Assembly: GCA_003254925.1 (NCBI GenBank)
Contig: QANZ01045297.1
Coordinates: forward strand, 36,124 to 100,123
Direction: 5' to 3'
DNA length: 64,000 nucleotides
Source: Chamaecrista fasciculata
Lineage: Eukaryota; Streptophyta; Magnoliopsida; Fabales; Fabaceae
Below the pieces are notes generated by a model that saw only the letters and a list, made by a program, of their open reading frames with translations, had not been told where the DNA came from and did not search any database. The first letter of the stretch is position 1, and the number at the start of each line of letters is the position of its first letter. Positions 11,430-24,830 of this stretch are shown piece after piece. Made by a program: the position numbers and the translations under genes.

Positions 11430-11868
11430 ATATTATAATATCTTTTTGATAAAAAGATGAAGGGTACTAGGCAAACCCAGAAAAGCCCACTCTAACAGAT
11501 GGGCCTAGAGAAAGAGTAATACCAATCAAAGTCGAAAGCTTAGGGCCCAATTGCAACATTACACTCAGCAGGGGCTATAGAAGAAAAACTGCGAGAGAGC
11601 TCGAACTGAGAAGGATACTGAAAACTGATGCAAGACGGAGGAAGGTGGAACAGAGGCTGTAGGCTTTAGCAACGCAATCTACCGCTCTTTAGCCTCTGGC
11701 GGGATACTCTCATAATATCTATCTTCCTGCGAAAAACTAGAAAACCTGAATTTGAGTCAGTGAATTGCCATTGGCGCTTGAAATCCCTCTTTCTCTGTGT
11801 CATCGAAATTCTGAAGCACAAAGACTGCTGAAAACCTAATAGTTGAGACTAGACATTCAAGCTCCAAG
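11430..11868 (+). other. Upstream region and 5' UTR of PRL1
   Basis: Non-coding sequence between the nested transposon and the PRL1 start codon. The composition becomes more GC-rich from about 11500, consistent with a proximal promoter and leader. No TATA box can be assigned with confidence. The transposon therefore ends only about 440 bp from the start codon. Confidence 0.5.
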
Positions 11869-14800
11869 ATGCCGGGTCCCACTGCAGAACTGGACCCCGT
11901 GGAGCCACAATCGCTCAAGAAACTTAGTTTCAAGTCTCTCAAACGTGCTCTCGATCTCTTCTCTCCCATCCATGGTCAGCTAGCTCCACCTGACGCCGAG
12001 AGGTGCCGATTTCTTTCACTCCCCCAACATCTTAACTTTTTGTCATGTTTCTGTGTGATAACTTGTCGTTTTTATTTGATTACTTATCTACTATTTGAAC
12101 TGTGATTTTTCGTTGTGTTCTTCTGGGTTCCTGAAATCTCAGACGCCCACACTAACTTTTTTTAATTTTTTTTTTCTCTCTCTTTTTTTTGGCCTTACAG
12201 CAAGAAAATTCGCATTAGCCACAAGGTTAGTGTACAGTGGGTTTTTAATTATATTGAAGAGCTCTTTTGATCAAAATATTGTTGCTTTTGAATATTTAAT
12301 GCTCATTGGAAATTATTAGCTTGCATCAAGATTCAAGAGAGCTCTCTGGTTGACTCTGAACGCGAACATTTTGAACTTAAAGATAAAAAAAAAAAATTTG
12401 AGTAGACTTGAGATTTTTTTCTATTGAAATTCAGGTGAATGTGGAGTATTGTGGACTCGTAAGCTCGACTAATCAACCTCGTCAGCAACCAGATCATAGT
12501 CAACAACCAGGGCCCTCTAATGCACTTGCTCTTCCTGGTATTGTAGCCGTTGTTATATTTACTGTCTGATATATGCATTTCCTGGCAAGAATACAAGATG
12601 GATTTAAAACTGCAACTTTCTTAAGGATAGTCATAATATACTCTTATAATATCATTTTACTGGTAGTTAAAACATAGCTCAGTATTGAGTGGTTGACGAA
12701 AAAAAAAAAGCTTAGTGGTTGAGTGCTGTTATTTGTATCAACAAGAGTATTACACTATCTTGTTATCTGTTTTAGTTTGAATTGGAACTCTACTTCAGTT
12801 AATTGGAGAGTCTAGTTTTTGAGAACTACATGTTGATATTTGTTCTTTGTTATAATAGGTCCCGAGGATTCCAAGGATCCCCATAAAGGAGGAGCACAAA
12901 ATGCTTTGGTTGTTGGTCCATCTATGCCAGCTGCAGCTCCGTAAGTACTACTTCCTCTCATGTATTTTTCTGTTGTTGCTTCAACAATTTTACAGTATGT
13001 GATATTCCAAAGTATTATTTTAAGCACCCATTTTGTTTACATATACCTGGGAAAGCCAATGATTTCTAAATTTAATATATATTAACATTTTATTTTACAA
13101 GCTTCTTGAAGATTACTTAAGTTGACTCAATTTAGATAAAAAGGCATGAAATCTTATTTTCAGAATAAGAGAAAATATGGGATAATGCAACTTTATAAAT
13201 TACTTGAAAATATATATTTTTCTTGAAGGAAAGCCATGTGTGGTAATACTGATTCTCAGTGATGCACACTGACTCTCTTTTTTTGTTGGTTGCGGCACAC
13301 ACGACTTGCAGTTCTTTGTTAAGATGTTGAAATACTATTATGCTTATGCTTTTGTTTCTCGACAGGAACACCCTTGGCTTTCCAAGCAAAAGTACAGCAG
13401 TTATTTCTGCCGCTGGTTCATCTGAAAGGTTTTAGCTTTCTCTGTCCCTTGCATAATTTAAGAAATTGAGCATGATTTGCAATTCATAGTTATGAATGCT
13501 CAATTGCTCATTATAAGCTCAGAAAAAATTATAATACTGTTGGTTTTGTGCTTTATCTTGTGTTATTTTTTCATTTTTTGTGTTCGCTTATACCTCAAAG
13601 GATTTTAATTATATATAATCCATCATTGACCTTCTGGTGCATAATCCTATTTAACTAGACTTGTATCACTTTTTATATTATAGGAATTTATCAACATCAG
13701 CTTTAATGGAAAGAATCCCTAGTAAATGGCCACGTCCTGTATGGCATGCACCATGGAAGAACTACAGGGTAAGCTTTTTACCCCTTAATTGGATCTTGAT
13801 GGTTGGAGAGTGGCATGGGCATTCTTGGCTTTTCTTGCTTTAATGAAATTCTGAATTATTTGTATGAAGGTCCCATTTTTTAGATTGAAAAGTGTGTTAC
13901 AACATAAAATATAGGATTTTTTTTTTAGAAAGTTATTCTTATCTAAACATTCATAATCTTTTTTATGTAAAAATTGATGACATAGAAACACTCTCATCTG
14001 AGGGTTTTTGGTCTTAGACATTTTTTTAGTAGACTGTTTATGCAGACAACTAGCTATGTAGTCTACACATAACATGTAAACTTTCTATTGATAACTGCTT
14101 GATTGGATCAGTATCTTATTATTCATAAATGAGTAAATGATTAATTAATGTTGTCACATCATCCCTCATATCTAGAGTAAAGTATATGGACCTCCCGACT
14201 TTTTGAAAAAACAAGAAAGCATTCTTTGTTGGCTATTCTGATCTGACAGTCAGTCACCTGACCCATTCTCCTTAGTCTGTGGTTCGAGGAAATCATATTA
14301 TATTCCCTTCTATTTGGAAGACTTATGCAGAAAGCATTGTATTGTGATCAACAACAACAACAACAACCAAAGCCTTTTCCCACTAGGTGGGGTCGGCTAT
14401 ATGGATCAACTGACGCCAACGTGTTCTATCCTTGCACATGTCAACCGTAAGGTTATTGATGGATAGATCTTTCCGAATAGTTTTCTTAGGTCTCCCCCCT
14501 CCCCGAATTATAGGATTTTCTACCATTTGATCAACTCTGCGAACCGGGGCCTCTAAAGGTCTTCTTTGCACATGTCCGAACCACCTAAGGCGTGTTTCAA
14601 CCAATTTCTCTATGATAGGCGCCACCCCAACCTCCTCTTGATGACCTCATTCCTGATCTTATCCTTAATAGTATGCCCACACATCTAACGAAGCATTCTC
14701 ATCTCAGTCACGTTGAATTTCTGCCCGTGCTGCCCTTTTATCGCCCAACATTCAGTACCATACTGTGGAAGGATAACAAGAAGTCTGTGGCCCTCTAACT

Positions 14801-17800
14801 TACCCAAATATAGAAAATAATTATAAAATATATTAGCTAACGTGCTTCTTTAATTATTATGTATTTGGACATGTTTTTGTTGGTATGTGCTTCTCAAAGT
14901 CTACATTATATCTCATCTTAACAAATATATTCCATGTCACAATGTTTTGATTCTTACATTCTGACCATGTTTGGCCTACATTGTTTCAGGATGGAGAGTG
15001 GACCCTTTTAGTTTCGTGATATGTTTGATAAGAATTTTTGTAATTTGTTTTCTGTAGGTCATCAGTGGTCACTTGGGATGGGTGAGATCTGTTGCAGTTG
15101 ATCCCAGCAATACATGGTTTTGTACTGGTTCTGCTGATCGAACCATCAAGGTATTTGATCCTGAAATGCAATGTTGTTGTTGACAGGTATCATGGATATG
15201 AAATGAAAAGGAAAACATAGTGAACCTTGTTGGTTGTTAATCGTGTGAGTCATACAGTACATCACTACAACCAAAATGAATTACGTTATATCCCTAATAA
15301 TAGTTAGTTTGCTTCTTTCTAATTGTTTATCGATTCATATATTTCTCTAAGTCATATGATATAATCTGATAAAATCCTAGTATATACAGAGCCTTGCTTA
15401 ATTACCTAGGTTCTCTGCTTGAGAAGATCACTATTTTCTCGGCATCATTCTCATTTTTCCCATCAACAAGTTAAATATAAATATTGAGTCCCTCTGTTTG
15501 ACTTCTTTCTCTTCATGTCCAGAATGTTATCTTTTTCTGTCCCATTCAAAATGTATTTTCTTTGCTAAGATGTTCTGTTGGGCAGATATGGGATTTGGCA
15601 AGTGGAAGGCTAAAGCTCACGCTAACAGGCCACATTGAACAAGTAAGAGGTAAGGCATGCAATAGTGGTGGTAGAAACAGTTATTAATCAGGTCAATACT
15701 AAATTAGTAACTGTGTGTTGCATACAGGCCTTGCTATTAGCAACAAACATACTTACATGTTCTCTGCTGGCGATGACAAACAAGTTAAATGCTGGGATCT
15801 TGAGCAAAATAAGGTAAAATCACCATTTTACCAATTTTCTTGGTTGAAATCTCAGTAATTTTGAAAACAGCATATATAACCGTTTAAACATGTGGTTCTT
15901 GATTTAGGTTATTAGGTCTTATCATGGTCATTTGAGTGGTGTTTATTGCTTGGCTCTTCATCCCACAATAGACATTTTGCTTACTGGAGGACGTGATTCT
16001 GTTTGCCGGGTATGGACCTTGTCAATATAGCTACTCTATTGGAAACTGTCATGGAAAATATGCTTTCAGTTTGATAGCTTACTTGCTAATTTTTCCTTTT
16101 CTTCTATAAAATATTTTTAATAGCATTTTGAAAGGCGATACTAATTATGTTCTGGCGCTTCAAACTTTTCAGGTCTGGGATATACGTAGTAAAATGCAAA
16201 TTCATGCACTATCTGGTCATGACAACACTGTCTGCTCTGTGTTTACCCGCCCAACAGTATGCATCTTCTCTTTCTGTTGTCTCTGTGTTTGTCTGCCTGA
16301 CAATCCACATAATCCCAATGACACAAATCTTTGTGATCAATAATGTGTGATTTCACAGAGCACAAACTTGATTCTAGCTAATTTGCTCCTTAACACCAAA
16401 AAAATCAGCACCTAGGAAGCCTAAATAATTACAGAGTAATTAACAAATAATTGTAGAATAATTAGCATTTATCTCACAATATGTATAAATGAATTTTGTC
16501 AATGATGGTTGTCCCTTTGACGTGTCAATATTTGTCATAATGCAGTTGTCAAGCTGGCTGTATTGGTAGCTGGCGTAGTTTGTAGTTTAATTGAAAAATT
16601 GAAAATCATATATTGAACTCAACATTCAGTTGCAACCATAAAATATGTCTTAATAATTGTTTATTTTACCTATCTGTTCATCAGTTCTTGTGGTCATAGA
16701 GAGCTCAAAGCTTCACATTATTGTTCTTATTATGTTTACAGGATCCCCAAGTTGTTACTGGTTCCCATGACAGTACCATCAAGTTCTGGGACCTTAGATA
16801 TGGTAATTTTTGGCTTCATCTTCCTATATCACTTCTTGTTCTTTATCTTCTTTGTACTGTATGCATCTGAGTGTTTATATTTGTGTTTTAAATTAATCTG
16901 ACATGTGATATATCCTTGCAGGTAAAACAATGGCAACACTTACAAACCATAAGAAATCAGTTCGCGCAATGGCCCCCCATCCCAAAGAGTATGTATTCAA
17001 ATCTATTCTTTTAGTGCTTATAAAATGATGAGATGTGGTTGATTTTGTTTACATATGCTCTTATTTATCTTCTGGCTCTCTTTCTTCCTGTATCCTGCAG
17101 GCAGTGTTTTGCATCTGCATCGGCTGACAATATTAAGAAATTCAACCTTCCGAAAGGAGAATTTTTGCACAACATGCTGTGAGTTCTTTAACTCATGATT
17201 ATTATACTTGTATGATTAGTGGATCACTCATGAAAAATTAGATTGTTGTCCTCAAACACGGTGACCAGAACAGTGTCTTGGTTAGCAAGTCAAAGAGTTC
17301 ATCATGCTAGAAGTTGGGTTCTGACAGAAGTTTTCTTGAGTTCTAGATGTTTGAGTCTTGATTGTAGAGTTGAGCAGAGCTTGAATATCCCAATATTCAG
17401 TTCAAAAGAAGTTAGCTTGAATATGCATGTTTTATTTAATAAACATACTATGATATTTAATAATGTAAACTATAAATTTGAGTTGAGCTGAGCTGAGCTC
17501 AAGGCTTCACAGGCTGGAATTAGGCTCCGTTTTATGAATACCTTAGTATTTGACTCGACTCAACTCAAACCCACCTCTGATGTTCCTATATTTTGAATAA
17601 GCTCATTTGCAATGTGTGCATTGGATTTCTGCTGCCAACTTTCTCCATCTTCTTTTCCCCCTTTTAACAAGACATAAGTTCACCTGCCTGAAGTCCGAGG
17701 TTTTGTACTTAGCTTAACCTCTTTGCACTGCACTTAGAGAATATACATCGTTGGTCAAAAGCATTTGTATCTAACTAGATATTACTTAGTATGCACCAAG

Positions 17801-18679
17801 ATCTGTTTAGGAACTCTCTAGAAAGTAAGGGCCCTTCAAATTATATTTTATGTTAGCAGGCTATTTTCAACTTATTAGCTCACTCTTAACTGTGAGTTTT
17901 TCTTTCTTTCTTTTTCTTTTCTTTTTCAAAAAGACACCTTTCTTTTTTGAAAGGTGAAATTTATGGTAAAGATGCTAGTAATTGTATGCAAGTCTTGTTT
18001 ATTTTAAATCTGGGTCCCAGTAGATCACATGTATTCACCCGTCTTATTTACTGATTAACTTGTATGCAGCACGCAGCAGAAAACTATCATCAACGCAATG
18101 GCTGTCAATGACGAGGGTGTGATGGTTACCGGAGGTAAGAACTTCATACCTACTCTTCTAATGTAGAATTCCAATGGATTTTCTTAGAAATTATAAATTC
18201 ATGTGCTATTTTTATGGCCAGCAACTAAACTGTAAAGCTCAATTTATTGTCATTGTTGACTTGTTGTCTCATGTTGATAAAGAATTGATATTCTTTTCAC
18301 ACATGCACTGAATTTAAGCTCCTTTTTTATCTGGTTTAAGGTGACAATGGTAGTATGTGGTTCTGGGATTGGAAGAGTGGTCACAATTTCCAGCAATCCC
18401 AAACGATTGTGCAACCTGGTACGTATAAGATGAGAGTGAGACGTTAGCCAAGACTATTAATGAATGATTTATGATCAGTGTTTGGTGTTGCATGTGTGTG
18501 TTATAGGTTCATTGGACAGCGAAGCTGGTATCTATGCTTTAACGTATGACGTGACGGGTTCAAGGCTTATAAGCTGTGAAGCTGACAAGACAATTAAAAT
18601 GTGGAAAGAAGATGAAATTGCAACTCCAGAAACCCATCCTCTCAATTTTAGGCCGCCTAAAGAAATCCGGCGATTCTAG
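11869..18679 (+). CDS. PRL1: PRL1-type WD40 protein (pleiotropic regulatory locus 1)
   Basis: Exons: 11869-12002, 12201-12225, 12435-12537, 12859-12940, 13366-13428, 13684-13768, 15058-15150, 15586-15649, 15728-15813, 15908-16009, 16173-16256, 16742-16802, 16922-16988, 17101-17178, 18070-18134, 18341-18418, 18507-18679. The joined protein is 480 residues, close to the known length of about 486. PRL1 is a nuclear subunit of the NTC/MOS4-associated spliceosome complex and a substrate receptor for CUL4-DDB1. The N-terminal 150 residues are low-complexity with [18 protein letters not shown] before the blades. Seven WD40 blades run from about residue 165 ([19 protein letters not shown]) to near 455. 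Two DDB1-contact WDxR motifs are visible: WDIR (281-284) and WDLR (323-326). All exons are open and all introns are GT-AG, so the gene appears intact. Confidence 0.95.
14350..14801 (-). mobile_element. 5'-truncated RTE-type LINE fragment, antisense in PRL1 intron 6
   Basis: On the minus strand the fragment encodes the end of a LINE reverse transcriptase ORF2: a YGTECWAIK segment, then a frame break, then [25 protein letters not shown] and [15 protein letters not shown], which ends the protein. About 40 bp further on it finishes with a GTT-repeat tail (CAACAACAACAACAA on the plus strand near 14351). This C-terminal block and a short microsatellite tail are typical of plant RTE elements. A stop in MLR*MCG and the frame change show that it is dead. 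It lies antisense to PRL1 inside the largest early intron (13769-15057). Confidence 0.8.
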
Positions 18680-20960
18680 GCCTAGCCCATTTATGTCATC
18701 ATTATGATTATGCACCCATGCTTTTTCTTCATTCTTCAAATGTCATGCAAATATCTCCTTCACTCCTTGTTACTAGTATTACATATTTCAATTTCATCCA
18801 TGTTTTTTTGCAGCTAGCTAGAGCTAGAGTGATACACGCAAATGTAATTTTACAGCTAGAGTAAATTGTTTTGAAGCTTAACTAATTAAATGCATGAAAG
18901 AGTATTTTTTTAAAAAAAAAAAATATTTTATATGGAACCATAAAAAATGTTAATTCATTCTTTTATAATTAATAATTGTGATAATAAAAATATTAGAACT
19001 ATACCTAAACCTAAAATTTTACCTCTTTCACCCTCCCTTCACTCTCCCGCCTAGACACAATTCTATCTTCATTTTCCATAACAAGTCTTGCTATATTATT
19101 TGTCTTTTTTTTTTCATCAAAGCACTGCTGAATTGAGAATGTATTTGAGAAGGCCAAAATTAGATTCCTCACATTCAAGCAAATATAATTAAGTTTTCTC
19201 AGGTTGTATTTGGATTATTTATTTTGCATTTTATAACTTCTGAGATATATTCAAATTGTTACAATTTATACATTTAATTCCTTTTTGTTTGAATAATCAT
19301 AATATTTATAAGATCTTCGGTGTGACTATATAAACTTATGCACAATGCATTAAAATGTTTTTTATTCTATGTCTTTGTAAGATTTTAATTAGTGTGAAAA
19401 TGAGTGACTATTCGAGTTTAAATATTTATGCACTCAATTATTAACAACAAATTCAATGTATTTACTATCTTTTTTTAATAAAAATTGAATATTGGGTATT
19501 TTTAGAAACTAAATTTCGAATAACATGCATCTTTGAAATAAAGTTTTCTATAGTCATCCTTAATGGACATTAATGAGGATGGAGAGTGAAGAAGGAATTC
19601 TATACAACCTAGTTAGTAGATTAGAGATCTAGCTTCTACTCTTCATATGTACATAATACAACTGATTTAGAATTCAAGAAGGAGAAAATATTAAATCTGA
19701 GAAAAGATGAAAAAGATAGCCGTTGGAATTCTTGCTTGATGCTATGTGTGGGGATTGGACCCTCTTTTCTTTTTCTTCACCATTTATATCCTTCTTTTCC
19801 TCAAAAACCCTTAGCACGTGCCGTCCAAAATCACTATTCTCCTTCTAACTGAATGGACAAATGACTTCCTTTGATTGGGTCTTCATATAAAACATCTTAA
19901 ATAAAAAAAAAAATTATCTTGCATTAGAAGAAAGGTGGAAATTCGTTATGCCTATGGCACAATCCAGAAATATACAACTTGAGAGGAATTGGAACAAATG
20001 CAGTCAAAAAATAAAAGCAATGAAATCTAACACATGAGAGGAATGTGTGACCAATAATAGAATAATATTGAATACATGATAGAATATCATATGGATTATT
20101 ATTTTTTTTTTTGAATATACAAAAGCTATCAAAAAATCATATGGATTAATTTTGTATGATTTAAATATATATAAAAATGATAAATGGATATACTAAAAAT
20201 ATAAATAAACATTTATTGTAAACATGCAGATTTATGTACAAAATAGATAAATAATCACGTTACAAATAGTATGAAATATGATTATTAGATTTCTTCTTTC
20301 ATTTATAACATTCTTCACAATGATATCATTAACTCCACGTATAATATTCCCTTCATTAATATATTATGAAGTGGAGTGGTGCTCTTGATATATAAGTAAT
20401 ATAATTTTTTTATGTCTAAAATATGATATAAGGTGACAATATTTTATACACGATGATTATTAAAAATGATGAATATCAAAATATAATCAAAACAATAACT
20501 TCTTGGAAAAAACTACATTAATGAAATTTATAAGAGTTCTTGAAAATTAAATTACTTTAACTACTAATTTTATGTTTTTATTTTCTCTCTTTATATTGTT
20601 CAATTTTTACATTTTTATCAACATTTTTTACTCTTTTTTTAAACATATATGCGTATGTTGTAACTTTCAAAAAGAAAAAATCCATGTCTTTGATTTTGTA
20701 CACAAATTCCATAGAGTCATGAGTAATGGAATTATAAGGCTATTATTACCCACAAAAAAAGGAAAATGTTTGAAGCTGCGAATGAAAGCAAGATGCAACA
20801 TCCACGCAGTTTGGAGCGATTATGTTGCCAACTTTCATGCATGGCAATTCACAAACCACTTCATTCTCCTTATCTCTCTCTTTCTCTCTGTCTTCCCTTT
20901 CACCTTTCTCATTTTTCATTTTCTTTCATTTCATCTCAATGAGCATCTTCTGATCTGATA
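18680..20960. other. Intergenic DNA between PRL1 and the decarboxylase gene
   Basis: The first 200-300 bp should be the PRL1 3' UTR. The rest is AT-rich with no supported gene or clear transposon termini. From about 20840 it turns pyrimidine-rich (TCTCTC runs), as expected for the 5' leader of the gene at 21003. A 128-codon open frame at 20572-20958 has low-complexity Phe/Leu content and is not a convincing gene. Confidence 0.5.
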
Positions 20961-21002
20961 ACAGAAGAAGAAACAGAGTGTGCAGAAGCAGAGAAGAGAA
21001 CC

Positions 21003-23899
21003 ATGACTTCTGAACTAATTCACAGAGGCCAAGGCGGCCAATCGAGAAATCCAACCTCCGATTCACCAACCCCTAACGATTCTCCTGGAAAATCCTCAAA
21101 CTCAGTTTCCGGTAGGGTTCGAGTGAGAATCCCCTTCCTCCTCATCGGCGTCGCCATAGCCACAGTCTTCTTCCACTTTTTCTCTCATCCGTCCACTTCA
21201 CCGATTCCGATTCCGATTCCGGAGACGGAGACGAGTCTGCCGGCTCGGCGTGTGCTATTGGAGGAAGCTACGACGACGGCGACGGCGACGGCGAATCCGC
21301 GCGGAAAAAGCGGGAAGGTGCCTGCGAGTCTGAAAGGTAAGAGGAAGAGGATTGTGGTGACCGGTGGGGCCGGTTTCGTCGGAAGCCACTTGGTGGACCG
21401 TCTGATTGAGCGAGGCGATAGCGTGATTGTGATCGACAATTTCTTCACCGGAAGGAAGGATAACCTGTTTCACCATTTTGGAAACCCCAATTTCGAGCTC
21501 ATTCGGCACGACGTCGTTCAGCCCATCCTCTTGGAGGTTGACCAGATCTATCACTTGGCTTGCCCTGCTTCCCCTGTCCATTACAAGTTCAATCCCGTCA
21601 AGACCATCATATCCTTTCATTTCTCTTAATTCCTAAATTCACTCTCTTACTCTTACTAATGCTAAATATATGCACTTGATTGTAACTAAAATGGATATAT
21701 TTCTCTCCATGTTTTGCATCATATATAGCCCTCCCTAAGATTTATATTAAACGATATGGAATAGAAAAATTGAGGAATGCATATGCTCATGTAGTTACTA
21801 TCTATCTTGAATTCTTGATTATATTAAATGAATACTAGATATGTATATATGAAAATCAACAAAAATACAAAATGTTGGATGATTTGGAATTGTTTGATCC
21901 TTGACTCTTACCCTTCGTTTGGCTTGTTGTGGAGTCCACAAGACCAATGTGGTGGGCACATTGAACATGTTGGGATTGGCAAAGAGGGTTGGAGCTCGCT
22001 TTTTGCTTACTAGCACCAGTGAGGTGTATGGTGATCCTCTTCAACATCCTCAGGCTGAGACCTATTGGGGCAACGTCAATCCCATTGGTACCCACACCAC
22101 ACTTTATGCGCCCACAGATTAAATTCATTTATATATATCTCACTCTTTTAACTTCTAAATCTGGATTAACTTCAAGTACTTATGTTTTGCCCATTGTGAC
22201 TGCTTGTTGGTATAGGTGTGAGAAGTTGTTATGATGAAGGAAAGCGCACAGCAGAGACCTTGACCATGGACTATCACAGAGGCGCTGGCATTGAGGTTAG
22301 TTCCCATTACACTTTTATAGACTTGTTCGGTACAGTATTTATCTATATCTTGAAAACCTTAAAATATATAGGACATTATGTTACATTTTTGGTATGTCAA
22401 TCAAAAGTTGTAACGGAAATGATATCATTCATATTATGTAGGAGTTAACGAAACTCAAAGTGTAGGGACCATAATTTTTGTTTGGTATTTCAATTTTCAA
22501 ACCACCAAAATTGGCTTCTTAGACCCTAAACATATTGGATATTAATGTAACAAACAACAAATGCATCTAAAATAATAATTATTTATTAGTCTGATGACTT
22601 GCCATAAAAGAAGGTTGAAATTGTTGTATAGGTGAGGATTGCTCGTATCTTCAATACTTACGGACCAAGAATGTGCCTTGACGATGGACGTGTAGTTAGT
22701 AACTTCGTTGCTCAGGTGAAGCACTCAATTACTCTTGACGTTGTTCTACTATTAGTCCCTTATTATCTCATTATTATTGTTGCTTCAATTCTATTTGTGA
22801 CGTGCTTTCGTTTCAATTCCCCCCAACCTTTTATGAAACTACATGCAGGCACTGAGGAAGGACCCGTTAACGGTTTATGGCGATGGAAAACAAACAAGAA
22901 GCTTCCAATATGTTTCAGACTTGGTAATTTTTTTTTGTGTTTCTTGCTTTCACTTACTAAGCCACCAGGGGACTTTTGGCATGCTCTATCTAATTAAAAT
23001 CAGGAAATTCTTAGCGAAAGATCTGAAGTGGGTATCACTTTATACCTTGTTGTAATTATCACAAATAAGAATGCCTAACTTTTAGTTGGCAAAAAATACT
23101 GCTACTATGCTATTAGGACAATGCGACAAGCCACTTGAGATTTCCGTGATTTTATTGTACAGTAAAAATCTCAATGATTCTTACATGTACATCGTGTAGA
23201 AAGTGTTTTTAAGAATTTGTCGCTAACCCTGTGAGTGAATCATGACAAGTTCATGGTCCATATCATTTAAGGTGACTTTAGAAAGTGATAGGACATGTTT
23301 GAAATGAATGCATTATTATTTATGTACTGTACAGGTGGAAGGACTAATGCGGTTAATGGAAGGAGAGCATATAGGCCCTTTCAATCTTGGCAATCCTGGT
23401 GAATTCACCATGCTTGAACTTGCTCAGGTAAATGCACCTTACCCTGCTTATATACTTCATTAAGATATGTGAGAAGTTCGTTAATTTAAAACTGAACAAG
23501 GTTAATATATATATTCCTCAAATTCACTCATTTATTCAATAAATGAATCAAATCAACCTCCAATAATTCACAAATAACTCAATCTATTTACATTTTACTC
23601 ACTCAGCATATTAATAATGTAAGAAGCTCCCATATAGACAACAGTAAATTTGGGTTTACAGATATAATTGAATTGTGCAGGTGGTACAAGAGACGATAGA
23701 TCCAAATGCAAAGATAGAGTATAGACCAAACACAGAGGATGACCCACATAAGAGGAAACCAGATATTTCAAAGGCTAAGGAGCTTCTTGGGTGGCAGCCA
23801 ACTGTGTCCCTTCGTAAGGGGCTTCCTCTAATGGTGGCTGACTTCAAACAAAGAATATTTGGTGATTCCAAAGAAGCATCGGTCAATGCTGCAGTATAG
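21003..23899 (+). CDS. UXS: Membrane-anchored UDP-glucuronate decarboxylase (UDP-xylose synthase)
   Basis: Exons: 21003-21608, 21940-22087, 22216-22295, 22632-22715, 22849-22923, 23335-23427, 23681-23899; 434 residues. The enzyme converts UDP-glucuronate to UDP-xylose with bound NAD+, feeding xylan and pectin synthesis. It is an extended SDR: the dinucleotide motif [11 protein letters not shown] is at 120-130, the [10 protein letters not shown] strand at 226-235, and the catalytic Y257-x3-K261 pair in SCYDEGKR. Residues 43-60 ([18 protein letters not shown]) form a single membrane anchor after a polar N-terminus, so this is a type II Golgi form like Arabidopsis UXS2/UXS4 (inference). The start context AACCATGA is good. 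Intron 1 is not GT-AG: it starts ATATCCTTT and the only join restoring KTI-KTNVVGT ends in AC. All other introns are GT-AG. Confidence 0.94.
21609..21939 (+). other. AT-AC (U12-type) intron 1 of the decarboxylase gene
   Basis: The exon ends after codons AAG ACC ATC. The intron begins ATATCCTTTC, a match to the U12 donor consensus, and ends GTCCAC before AAG ACC AAT. TCCTTGAC at 21898-21905 resembles the U12 branch site, but its A lies about 35 nt from the acceptor, longer than usual. No GT donor near the exon end gives a frame-preserving join. Ending at the AAG instead (AT-AG) would drop one Lys and also keep frame. Confidence 0.8.
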
Positions 23900-24223
23900 A
23901 TAACACAGTGAGCAACAGAAATAAGAGAAGATCAGAGAAACAACATTAGTGAAATTAAAATGGAATAAGAGGCATAATTCCCTTGATTAGTGATTCTTTT
24001 TTATAACAATGATATGTAGAAATTTATGAATTAGTCCCTGCTTGGGTAAATTTTTGGTAGCAAAATTAAATAAGCAGTAACCTGCCGTGGCAAGATTTGT
24101 CACAACTCACATGCCTCAATATTTTGTTTTTGGTATTTGAATGGTCATATCATCAATTGGGAAATGTAGACCGTAGGCTGTAGCTGTTCTTTTGTGGAAA
24201 CATTATTAAAATATATTTATTTC
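23900..24223. other. 3' flank of the decarboxylase gene
   Basis: Presumed 3' UTR and downstream spacer. No gene is seen. The Gypsy LTR begins directly afterwards. Confidence 0.5.
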
Positions 24224-24829
24224 TGATACATCACTATTTGGGCGTACGCCTAAATGACCCTCGAACCGGGCCTCTTCTCCCCTCTAAACCTGGCAAGGCG
24301 CACTCGAACCAATCGCGTGCCCCCCTGCACCCTTAGGGGCGGTCGCGATCCACCCAGGGTCGTGGCGGGCGCCTCCGAATTAACACGCAATCACCCACGA
24401 CTGCCTTGCTCCGCAATCCTCGCTGGTGGAGATCGTGGACCACGGACCTAGTCATACCCGCGCTCTCCAGTCGTCTGGCGCCCGCCTAGTAACGCAACAC
24501 GCAATCACCCACGATTTCCTTGTCCCGCAAATCTCAGTCTCCACCACTCTCGCTGGTGGAGATCGTGCCTGACTACGTGGTGCGCCCCGCTCGCTGGCCA
24601 CCACTCTCACCCTGCTCTATAAATAGAGCTCAACCCCACAGATAAAGGTTAGCTACTTCTCACCTTTCAGAATTCTCTTGCTCTCACATCTCTCATATTC
24701 TAACTTGAGCGTCGGAGTATTCTTCGCAGGGCCCCCCTGTGAAGTTCTTGTAGTTACTTGGACGATCAACTTACTCTTGCAGCCCTCACTTGTTGAACTA
24801 GGTAAGCCTGACCATTTTCTAGTTTATCA
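24224..24829 (+). mobile_element. LTR of a Ty3/Gypsy retrotransposon
   Basis: A 606-bp GC-rich segment starts TGATACATCA and ends GTTTATCA (TG...CA). It contains a TATAAATA box at 24618-24625 and two internal direct repeats (ACGCAATCACCCACGA and CGCTGGTGGAGATCGTG, each twice). One base later a TGGCGCCGTCCGTGGGAA primer-binding site follows at 24831. Composition contrasts sharply with the AT-rich flanks. No second LTR is found in the window, so only the 5' part of the element remains. Confidence 0.85.
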
Positions 24830-24830
24830 T

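Noticed and set aside
20572-20958. 128-codon open frame upstream of the decarboxylase gene
   Set aside because: Phe/Leu-rich, low-complexity translation with no domain; it overlaps the CT-rich leader of the real gene.
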